14,551 nucleotides of DNA from Promethearchaeota archaeon (GTDB lineage Archaea; Asgardarchaeota; Lokiarchaeia; Sigyniarchaeales; SOKP01): positions 1 through 14,551 of the forward strand of contig JAUWZT010000059.1 of NCBI GenBank assembly GCA_030615145.1, given 5' to 3'. This document shows, piece after piece, positions 1 to 5,989 of the stretch. Each line of letters starts with the position of its first letter. Position 1 is the first letter of the stretch. The notes beneath the pieces are model-generated. The model was given only the letters and a program-made list of their open reading frames with translations, did not search any database and was not told where the DNA came from. Both the position numbers and the translations under genes were made by a program.

Positions 1-784
1 TTCCAATTATAACAAAAGGCATTTGGATTAACAGAACGAAAATTAAGCTAAGAATTGAAATTGAGTATTTTTTATGAAATGTAATCAAATCTTTCAAAAA
101 TTTTTTATTCTCTTTGATTGAATCATTGATTTTTCTACGGATAGTTTTGGTAGATAATAGTGTGGCGAAATAAAAGATAATATTTGTAATTAACGCGAAC
201 AACCATGAAAGTTTTGTATAAAATGTGTAAGAGAGAAATAAAATATGAATAATAAAATTTAAGATTACGATAATGTTGTAAAACTGTTTGGATGCTAAAG
301 AAAAGTTAATTGAGTGCTTGAATTCGCCTATAGAGGCGTTAAAGAAGTCTATAGGTTTGAAATAGTAATAATAAAAAACTATTAAATAGAGTACGCAAAA
401 AGAAATTAAAGGTAGTAATTCAAAAGAGTAATCTGGAGGAGAAATAAACACGAAAATAGGGGTTACAATTAAGGAAAAGATAGTTATTAAGAATAAAATA
501 TGAATCCTTGAGGTAGGATTATTTGTTTGATTAAGGAATACGGGATCATTTCTATATTTATCATACAATTTATAAAAAAATAGTAATGAAAAAATAAATG
601 TGAGAACAGAAAAACCCATTGAGATATAAATATCTTTACTAATAAAAGAGAAGATAAAATAACTTAATGCCGTAATACCTGAAGGTACAATTAATAAATA
701 CCAAAAAAACCACCACACTTTCCAAAGAATGTTTGTAGCTTTTTCGTATTTAATTTCAGATTTTTTTACAACATTAGAATCCAT
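1..784 (-). CDS. Multi-spanning membrane protein, N-terminal part (runs off left edge)
   Basis: An uninterrupted reading frame of 261 codons starts at the ATG at 784-782 and continues past base 1, so the C-terminus is missing. The N-terminus (about 25 residues) is polar and Lys/Glu-rich. It is followed by about seven hydrophobic segments, roughly residues 25-48, 53-72, 95-115, 121-142, 168-188, 192-211 and 241-261. Basic or polar loops separate them, including a Lys/Arg-rich loop at 213-240. Aromatic residues are abundant, for example WKVWWFFWY at 21-29. I recognise no catalytic or transport signature, so the function is unknown; an integral membrane protein is the only safe statement. The gene lies 127 bases downstream of the GH4 gene on the same strand but has its own TATA-like box and two palindromes upstream. 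It may therefore be transcribed and regulated separately. Confidence 0.72.
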   Translation of the reverse strand, partial: MDSNVVKKSEIKYEKATNILWKVWWFFWYLLIVPSGITALSYFIFSFISKDIYISMGFSVLTFIFSLLFFYKLYDKYRNDPVFLNQTNNPTSRIHILFLITIFSLIVTPIFVFISPPDYSFELLPLISFCVLYLIVFYYYYFKPIDFFNASIGEFKHSINFSLASKQFYNIIVILNFIIHILFLSYTFYTKLSWLFALITNIIFYFATLLSTKTIRRKINDSIKENKKFLKDLITFHKKYSISILSLIFVLLIQMPFVIIG

Positions 785-817
785 GAGCTAACATAAGGTG
801 ATACTCATAAAAAAATG

Positions 818-861
818 TATTGATATAATTTACCGGTAAATTCTGCATTTTACTCGTAAAA
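818..861 (-). promoter_or_regulatory. Promoter with twin palindromic operator candidates ahead of the membrane protein gene
   Basis: Two palindromes share the pattern TTTAC-NN-GTAAA. One is a perfect 16-mer at 827-842 (AATTTACCGGTAAATT). The other is a 14-mer at 848-861 with 6-bp arms around TC. Their centres are 20 bp apart, about two helical turns. On the minus strand a TATA-like stretch (AAATTATATCA, about 819-829) directly follows and partly overlaps the first palindrome. A dimeric repressor or activator bound there could contact the BRE/TATA region. The palindromes are directly visible; the regulatory role is inferred. Confidence 0.5.
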
Positions 862-911
862 CTCTAAGAATTTGTGTATATTTTGTTTAATAGACTGTAT
901 CAATTCCTTGA

Positions 912-2231
912 TTATCTAAAATAGTCATAGTAATTACTGTTAGATTTTATTTCGGTAAAAATTTTTTCCGCAATTTCATAACTTCCCACATTTGGATCTA
1001 CAGCTAAGCTGGTTATTGCTATATCTTTTGACTTCTTTAAAATGGCTTCAACGCATAAATCTTGAATAGTTGCTTCAATTCTAAGTATTGCAGCAATACT
1101 TTTTGGCAACATCCCCCATTTGACGCCATGTACGCCACTTTTATCCACCGTGACTGGACATTCGACAACGAGGTCTTGAGGTAAATTTTCAATGATCCCG
1201 TCATTTGGAATGTTTACAGCGCTCTCATAAGAATTTTCATCGGTAACTATTGCTTCAATAATAGAGATTGCTCTTTCTCCAGAAAATCCCTTAGAGAGCA
1301 TTCCTTTCTTAAAATACCTCCCTTCTTTAAGGCGTTTGTAGTGTCTAAGAACGTATTTATAAATCCATTTACCTTCTTTATCAGTTTTATCAATCCAATC
1401 GATCATATCTTGAGTTTCAGTGAACTCTTCTCCGAATTGTAAATATTCACCGAGATGATTATCACCCACATAGGGAAAATAGCCAAATCTTTTATAAACC
1501 TCAAAAGTTAAGGTAGAAAATTCAAACCTTTCTTCGTGTTGTTTAAAGTACTCCCTTGCCTTACTATTAAATTCCGGCATTAAATCTTTACCGCTAGCTA
1601 ATTCCTCGAGCCCCATTAAAAACCCAAAATGATTTAATCCATACGGCTTTAACTTTAAATTATCCAATTTCTTTTTCATCATTCTAGGTAGGTAATAATT
1701 AAGAAATCCGATTTGATGGCAAAGTCCTACAAATTTAAGATTTGGAACCGTTCTTTTGATTGCTAAGCATACTCTAGCCATGGGATTTGAAAAGTTAATG
1801 AAAAACGCATCGGGACATATTTCCTCAACGGCTTTCACAATTTCTACTATTGGAGGAATAATCCTAAAAGCATGCATAGTTCCTCCAGGGCCACCACATT
1901 CTCCTAATATCTGAGTAGATCCATACTTTCTAGGAATTTCGTAATCTTCTCTCCACAATTTAAAACGATCTCCAACTTCGATAGCACTGATAACGAAATC
2001 TGCTCCTTTCAAAGCTTTTTTGCGGTTTGTGGTGTGTTCAACATTGAATTTATCATTATGGATCTTATTTTCAGCTTCAATTAGCTCAAAAATGATTTCT
2101 AAGTGTTCCTTATTGATATCGTGTAAGACAACGGTTGATCCGCTTAGAACATCGCTTTGATAAAGATCTAAGAAAGTAGAAGGCCCAAATGAAGTACTAC
2201 CCGCGCCCACTAGTACAATTTTTTTATCCAT
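912..2231 (-). CDS. Glycoside hydrolase family 4 (NAD/Mn2+-dependent glycosidase)
   Basis: A 439-aa protein of the GH4 family (alpha-galactosidase/6-phospho-glucosidase/alpha-glucuronidase group). GH4 enzymes cleave glycosides by an NAD-dependent oxidation-elimination mechanism with a divalent metal. Visible features are the Rossmann start KIVLVGAGSTSFG (4-16), the acidic end of beta-2 (HDIN, 37-40), GECGGPGG (110-117), NFSNP (146-150), GLCHQ (169-173) and GLNHFG (198-203). Cys171 and His201 sit where the family's Mn ligands lie. No signal peptide is seen, so it is probably cytoplasmic. The frame stays open up to 2342. I chose the ATG at 2231 because the Rossmann strand begins just after it and a TATA-like box at about 2275-2286 predicts transcription starting near 2252, downstream of the two earlier ATGs. 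Substrate is undetermined: the CHQ motif does not let me choose between the specificities. Confidence 0.88.
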   Translation of the reverse strand: MDKKIVLVGAGSTSFGPSTFLDLYQSDVLSGSTVVLHDINKEHLEIIFELIEAENKIHNDKFNVEHTTNRKKALKGADFVISAIEVGDRFKLWREDYEIPRKYGSTQILGECGGPGGTMHAFRIIPPIVEIVKAVEEICPDAFFINFSNPMARVCLAIKRTVPNLKFVGLCHQIGFLNYYLPRMMKKKLDNLKLKPYGLNHFGFLMGLEELASGKDLMPEFNSKAREYFKQHEERFEFSTLTFEVYKRFGYFPYVGDNHLGEYLQFGEEFTETQDMIDWIDKTDKEGKWIYKYVLRHYKRLKEGRYFKKGMLSKGFSGERAISIIEAIVTDENSYESAVNIPNDGIIENLPQDLVVECPVTVDKSGVHGVKWGMLPKSIAAILRIEATIQDLCVEAILKKSKDIAITSLAVDPNVGSYEIAEKIFTEIKSNSNYYDYFR

Positions 2232-2274
2232 CAATCTCAATTTATAATAAAAATTAAGAATATCCATTTTATTC

Positions 2275-2286
2275 TTATAAATTAAT
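2275..2286 (-). promoter_or_regulatory. TATA-like box of the GH4 gene
   Basis: On the minus strand this reads ATTAATTTATAA. It is centred about 48 bases upstream of the chosen ATG at 2231, which gives a predicted start of transcription near 2252 and a leader of about 20 bases. It lies inside the open upstream extension of the reading frame, which argues that the extension is not translated. Confidence 0.4.
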
Positions 2287-2385
2287 TTATGGTTCAATAG
2301 ATTTAAAGAATTATGAATTCTTGCTCTTGACAAAAATGACAAAGCAAAACTTTAATATCTAATCAGATGGGAAAAAAAACCCACA

Positions 2386-2421
2386 ATATTTATTAGTGTA
2401 CACTCGTTTTAATCTTATAAT
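2386..2421 (+). promoter_or_regulatory. Candidate TATA boxes for the leader RNA and small gene
   Basis: Two AT-rich boxes, ATATTTATTA (2386-2395) and CTTATAATAA (2414-2423), precede the structured region. With usual archaeal spacing they would start transcripts near 2416 or 2444. The first would include the whole structured region. The choice between them cannot be made from sequence alone. Confidence 0.35.
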
Positions 2422-2439
2422 AATGAATTTTTCACGACA

Positions 2440-2569
2440 TAATACTAGTACATGGGCTGGCTGCAAGAGAGCCATTATTCCTACTGTTACAGTATTATGA
2501 AGAGAATAAACCCTTTTTCTTACTCTTTTTCTTTTTAATTGTTTGGATTTATTCTCTTAGTGTAATACT
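2440..2569 (+). ncRNA. Candidate switch-like structured leader or small RNA
   Basis: Three 7-mers can pair in two exclusive ways: TAATACT (2440-2446), AGTATTA (2491-2497) and TAATACT (2563-2569). In the first fold 2440-2446 pairs with 2491-2497, supported by GTA(2448-2450)/TAC(2488-2490), and encloses a hairpin TGGCT(2458-2462)/AGCCA(2470-2474). In the second, 2491-2497 pairs with 2563-2569 and closes an 11-bp perfect stem, 2500-2510 with 2548-2558. The loop of that stem (2514-2544) is pyrimidine-rich with two T5 runs. The element lies in a gene-free stretch ahead of the small gene at 2655. A 25-codon ORF (2423-2500) overlaps the first half. The T-runs could also be an archaeal terminator, making this a free RNA of about 100 nt. 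Pairing is seen; function is inferred. Confidence 0.4.
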
Positions 2570-2637
2570 TTCTCAATTTTTTAGAAAAAGGTGGAATGGG
2601 GGTTTAATTTTCTGCGTAAAAATTTAAATTATAAAAA

Positions 2638-2644
2638 GGAGGTG
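2638..2644 (+). promoter_or_regulatory. Strong Shine-Dalgarno GGAGGTG
   Basis: This is a full match to the anti-Shine-Dalgarno core, with ten bases before the ATG at 2655. It fixes the start of the 58-codon gene. It stands out because most genes in this window have a weak ribosome site or none. Confidence 0.8.
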
Positions 2645-2654
2645 AAAAAAAGAA

Positions 2655-2831
2655 ATGGCCGGAAAAATAGAACCTGATATGATATTAGAGTATTATAAAG
2701 ATTGGAATTCTGATGATGCCCCCCTCATGATGATGATTGATATCTCAGATGCCGATCCTGGTATAATTGAAAGTGAAGATCAGAAAAGAATGGCTTATCT
2801 GAGAAAAAAATATCAAAATTTATCTAAATAA
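2655..2831 (+). CDS. Small acidic protein of unknown function (58 aa)
   Basis: The ATG follows a perfect GGAGGTG with ten-base spacing. The 58-codon frame ends in TAA, 14 bases before the convergent aminotransferase gene. The protein is acidic in its middle (NSDD at 18-21, DISDADP at 29-35, ESED at 39-42) and basic at the end (KRMAYLRKKYQ, 44-54). It also has an unusual Met triplet (LMMMI, 24-28). No cysteines, membrane segment or signal peptide are present, so a small soluble cytoplasmic protein is expected. I do not recognise the family. The strong ribosome site and the structured region upstream suggest a well-expressed, possibly leader-controlled gene. The main doubt is its length; the ribosome site makes a chance frame unlikely. 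Confidence 0.62.
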   Translation: MAGKIEPDMILEYYKDWNSDDAPLMMMIDISDADPGIIESEDQKRMAYLRKKYQNLSK

Positions 2832-2845
2832 CTTTTAATTCTTTT

Positions 2846-4030
2846 TTAATTAATTATTTTTTCTATTCTTTCTAAAGCTTCATTTATTTTATTGATTGGT
2901 TGAGTTAATGCAAATCTTACAAAACCTTCTCCAAACTTACCAAATCCTGCTCCAGGAGTGAGAACTACTCCAACATTTATCAATTTTTTTACGAAATCCA
3001 TACTATTAGTTTCTCCTTCAGGTATATGAGACCATACATAAAAAGTTGCTTTTGGTTTTTCAGTTTTCCATCCTATTTCATTGAGACCCTTTATTAACGC
3101 ATCTCGCCTTTTTTCATATGTTTCTATAATTTCTTTTACAATTTTTGGCTTTTTTTCAGATGTGTATTCGCTCAAACCTTTAATAACAGCTTTTTGAATA
3201 AACCTGGGACTTCCAGAATCAATATGAGATTTTACTTTTCTAATTCCCTTAATTATATCTTCATGTCCAACTGCCCAACCACACCTAAATCCCGTCATAC
3301 AAAACATTTTTGACGCACTATTAAGTTCTATGTGATTTTGGTCTATTTGTAAGAGAGAGGGGGCAATATAATCGTCAAAAGTGAACTCAGAATAAGGATT
3401 GTCATAAACAATAATAAAATTATAATCTTCAGCGTAATTCACTGCTTCTTTTAAAAACGCTTTAGGTGCAGTTGCTCCAGTTGGATTGTTGGGGTAATTC
3501 AAATACATCAATTTAGCTTTTTTAAGAATACTAGTATCAATGGTTTCAAATTCCGGTAGAAAGTTATTTTCTTCTAATAACGGTACTAGATATGGTTCTC
3601 CACCACATAATTTTGTAGCACCGTTTTCATAAACAGGATATCCTGGGTTAGGACATAACACAATATCTCCTGGGTTAATAAAAGCTCTTGCTATATTGGC
3701 TATACCTTCTTTTCCCCCAATTAAGTTACTTACCTCTTTATCTGCATCAAATTCTACGTTGAATCTTACTTTGTACCATCTCTGAACTGCCTCTCTAAAA
3801 TCTTGTTCACCCATACTAGTTGGATAATTTTGATTTTCTGGATATCGTACTTGTTTAATCATTTCATTAAGAATTAAATCTGGAGTCGTTAAATCTGGAT
3901 CTCCGATGCCTAATGATATTAAGTCAACTCCTTGCCTTTTTTTTTCATTTTTCAATTGTTCAATTTCAACGAAAATATACGGCGGTAATCTGTTAATTCT
4001 ATTAGCGTATTTTATATTAATTTTAAACAC
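2846..4030 (-). CDS. Class I/II PLP aminotransferase, LL-diaminopimelate aminotransferase-like
   Basis: A 394-aa fold-type I aminotransferase, the usual length for the family. Motifs in order are ANRINRLPPYIFVEI (9-23), typical of DapL/aspartate aminotransferase starts; SLGIGDPDLTTP (39-50); YPTSMGEQDFREAV (69-82); NYPNNPTG (178-185, Asn182); YDNPYSE (209-215, Asp210, Tyr213); SASKMFCMTGFRCGW (238-252), where Lys241 is the predicted PLP lysine; and RFALT with Arg372 as the likely carboxylate-binding arginine. The pattern is closest to archaeal DapL-like enzymes, which make LL-diaminopimelate from tetrahydrodipicolinate. Related alanine/glutamate or aspartate aminotransferases cannot be excluded, and no lysine-pathway genes are nearby. 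The start codon is GTG with no properly spaced Shine-Dalgarno; the N-terminus aligns with family starts, so leaderless or near-leaderless initiation is likely. Confidence 0.85.
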   Translation of the reverse strand: MFKINIKYANRINRLPPYIFVEIEQLKNEKKRQGVDLISLGIGDPDLTTPDLILNEMIKQVRYPENQNYPTSMGEQDFREAVQRWYKVRFNVEFDADKEVSNLIGGKEGIANIARAFINPGDIVLCPNPGYPVYENGATKLCGGEPYLVPLLEENNFLPEFETIDTSILKKAKLMYLNYPNNPTGATAPKAFLKEAVNYAEDYNFIIVYDNPYSEFTFDDYIAPSLLQIDQNHIELNSASKMFCMTGFRCGWAVGHEDIIKGIRKVKSHIDSGSPRFIQKAVIKGLSEYTSEKKPKIVKEIIETYEKRRDALIKGLNEIGWKTEKPKATFYVWSHIPEGETNSMDFVKKLINVGVVLTPGAGFGKFGEGFVRFALTQPINKINEALERIEKIIN

Positions 4031-4315
4031 CCCTTAAATTTCGGAAAATAAAAAATTGTATTAATTCATTTAAAAACAGTTAAAAATCTTATGAATTCTA
4101 AATATTAGTTTTTTCTATTTTTAAACTTTAATCTAAATTATTCTTTGTGTGCCTTTAATGGATATAGTAATATCATTTGTTTCTTAGTTTTCGACTTCTG
4201 AAATAATGTTATTTATATTGTATAACCCAATATTTAAAATGAATATTTTTCATAAATAAATATATCAATTGCGAATAATTATTAAAAATTTTAATAATAA
4301 TAGTGTTGTGTAGAA
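4031..4315. promoter_or_regulatory. Divergent intergenic region, aminotransferase and DUF134 promoters
   Basis: This gene-free, very AT-rich stretch must carry both divergent promoters. It contains several TATA-like strings (for example TTTATATTGTATAA near 4211-4224). Close to the DUF134 gene there is an inverted repeat at 4278-4298, with 10-bp arms ATTATTAAAA/TTTTAATAAT around one base, 17 bases before the ATG. I see no open reading frame or RNA gene here. Confidence 0.4.
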
Positions 4316-4741
4316 ATGGGTCGTCGTACAAGGATGAGACATGTAAAAAGTCCGCCAATTAATTTTTACTTTCAATCTGAGAGAATAGACCCATTATTAG
4401 TGGATTTTGTTGGTTTAACGGTCGCAGAATTCGAAGCAATGCGATTGAAGCATTATATTTCCTTGAATCAAAAGGAATCTGCAGAAAAAATGGGTGTATC
4501 TCAACCAACTTTTTCTAGGATTTTGGACAAAGCTCATCAAAAAATCACTCAAGCTCTTATTGAAGGAAAAGATATACGCGTTCATGGGGGGAATATTAAT
4601 TTTAAACAGGGTTTTAAGGGCTATGGGTGCCTAAATTGTAATGAAGAGTGGGAAGATGAACTAGCCTCGCAAGAACGCAAGACTTATTGTCCAAAATGCG
4701 AATCTGAAAAGATTTATTATTTAGTAAGAGAACCGCTTTAA
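4316..4741 (+). CDS. UPF0251/DUF134 predicted DNA-binding protein (HTH plus zinc ribbon)
   Basis: A 141-aa protein matching the DUF134 (UPF0251) pattern. It has a basic start (MGRRTRMRHV), the family core LTVAEFEAMRLKHY (34-47) and a sigma-70-region-4-like helix-turn-helix at about 51-78 (NQKESAEKMGVSQPTFSRIL, then DKAHQKI). A GGNI turn (91-94) and a C-terminal zinc ribbon with CxxC pairs at Cys105/108 and Cys125/128 follow. It is probably a cytoplasmic transcription regulator; no ligand is known from the sequence. The family often sits beside iron-sulfur genes, and here two Fe-S protein genes follow 123 bases downstream on the same strand. A link to their control is inferred. An inverted repeat overlaps its own promoter region, compatible with autoregulation. 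Start: ATG at the N-terminus expected for the family; no clear Shine-Dalgarno. Confidence 0.88.
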   Translation: MGRRTRMRHVKSPPINFYFQSERIDPLLVDFVGLTVAEFEAMRLKHYISLNQKESAEKMGVSQPTFSRILDKAHQKITQALIEGKDIRVHGGNINFKQGFKGYGCLNCNEEWEDELASQERKTYCPKCESEKIYYLVREPL

Positions 4742-4772
4742 TAATTGCTAATATCGCTAGTTTAAAAAATAA

Positions 4773-4784
4773 TCTTTTTATAAC
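4773..4784 (+). promoter_or_regulatory. TATA-like box ahead of the Fe-S gene pair
   Basis: CTTTTTATAACA lies in the 123-base gap after the DUF134 gene and predicts a transcript start near 4805, with a leader of about 60 bases before the ATG at 4865. The T-run just before it could also terminate the DUF134 transcript. The pair is therefore probably its own operon, though read-through from the DUF134 gene is possible. Confidence 0.35.
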
Positions 4785-4864
4785 ATAACATAGAATTTTA
4801 ATTAAATTAAGCATTTTACAATCTGTTTAATTAGTATTAGGTATTACTAAGGGGATTATATAAA

Positions 4865-5974
4865 ATGGTTAAAGATAGTAAAAAAATTTGGTATAAAGCA
4901 GCACGAACGATTGTTAAAGCTGGACAACTTCCTATAGTTGTTAATGATACCCTTCTTGAATTGCTACAACTAATAATGACTGAAGAACAAGCAGATTTCA
5001 TTGCAATCTTTAAAAAACCTTCTCTAAGTATAAATCAGATAAGAGAAAAAACAAGTTTAAATAACGAGGATCTAAACCAGACTTTAAACGAATTAATGGA
5101 TAACGGAGTCGTAGTAGGCGTTCCAAGCAGGAGAACGGGAATAATGGTATATAGGCTGCTGGGTCCCTTTCCTGGTCTATTTGAAATGCAATTTACGAGA
5201 GGCGAAACAGGAGAAAAACAAAAAAAACTGGCGCACCTTTTTAACAAAATGTTTGAGAAAATGAGTGAAGGAACTCAAAGAAACTACGATCACATTATCG
5301 CTCAGTATAAAAATTTTCCACCTATTACAAGAGTTGTACCCGTTGAGGAAGAAATTGAGGATGTTCCAGTTGATAAAATACTACCGTATGAAGAAGCTTC
5401 AAAAATAGTAAATAAATACGACCATATTGCTCTCGTTCATTGCTATTGTCGACATGAGAAAGATCTATTAGAAGACTCTTGTAAAGTTACAAACGAAAGA
5501 TTGAACTGCTTATTGTTAGGAAAAAGCGCACAATTTGCGATAGAACATAACTTTGGAAACCAAATTTCAAAGGAAGAAGCAATAAAAATAATTAATAAGG
5601 CATCAGACGAAGGACTTGTCCATAAAGCGTTCCATACTCACCTAAAACCAGAATTAGACGAAGAAGCTATTTGTAATTGTTGTAAATGTTGTTGTGGTAT
5701 ATTCTCTTTATTTTGGAACGGCGTTATGCCATACCATTGCTATACTAGTTACTTAACAAAAGTGATTGATGACATATGCATAGGTTGTGGAACATGTGTA
5801 GAGAAATGTCCAATGGAGGCAATTGAATTGGAAGATGCTATTGCTGTTGTTAACGAAAGTAGATGTATAGGGTGTGGTGTATGTGTTCATCATTGCCCTG
5901 AAGATGCAATGGAATTAGAAAGAACTGGAAATAGAGAAGTTTTTGTTCCGCCTCCAAGGATAAAAACAACTTAA
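4865..5974 (+). CDS. Winged-helix/Cys-rich/2x[4Fe-4S] ferredoxin fusion protein, paralog 1
   Basis: A 369-aa soluble protein in three parts. Residues ~28-100 look like a winged helix (NQIREKTSLNNEDLNQTLNE, then GVVVGVPSRRTGIMVYRL as the wing). Residues ~185-292 form a Cys-rich module: CYCR (193-196), DLLEDSC (200-206), NC (214-215) and the cluster CNCCKCCC (270-277). Residues 305-344 are a classic dicluster ferredoxin with C305/308/311/315 and C334/337/340/344. The ferredoxin part should bind two [4Fe-4S] clusters; the Cys-rich module probably binds another cluster or metal. I know no experimental function for this architecture. An electron carrier or redox-responsive factor is the inference. 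AAGGGGAT about 10 bases before the ATG is a fair ribosome site. The next gene, 15 bases downstream, is a full-length paralog. Confidence 0.85.
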   Translation: MVKDSKKIWYKAARTIVKAGQLPIVVNDTLLELLQLIMTEEQADFIAIFKKPSLSINQIREKTSLNNEDLNQTLNELMDNGVVVGVPSRRTGIMVYRLLGPFPGLFEMQFTRGETGEKQKKLAHLFNKMFEKMSEGTQRNYDHIIAQYKNFPPITRVVPVEEEIEDVPVDKILPYEEASKIVNKYDHIALVHCYCRHEKDLLEDSCKVTNERLNCLLLGKSAQFAIEHNFGNQISKEEAIKIINKASDEGLVHKAFHTHLKPELDEEAICNCCKCCCGIFSLFWNGVMPYHCYTSYLTKVIDDICIGCGTCVEKCPMEAIELEDAIAVVNESRCIGCGVCVHHCPEDAMELERTGNREVFVPPPRIKTT

Positions 5975-5989
5975 AATAAGGGATATTAG

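Noticed and set aside
2452..2538. 28-codon ORF starting at ATGGGCTGG inside the structured leader
   Set aside because: No ribosome site, a composition driven by the T-rich loop, and it conflicts with the stronger RNA pairing. The overlapping 25-codon ORF at 2423-2500 was kept only as a possible leader peptide.
4200..4260. Repeated AATATTT/ATGAATATTTTTCAT strings
   Set aside because: Short arms in very AT-rich DNA; nothing distinguishes them from background.
4614..4814. Minus-strand frame over the end of the DUF134 gene
   Set aside because: It overlaps the zinc-ribbon coding sequence antisense and shows no recognisable protein features.
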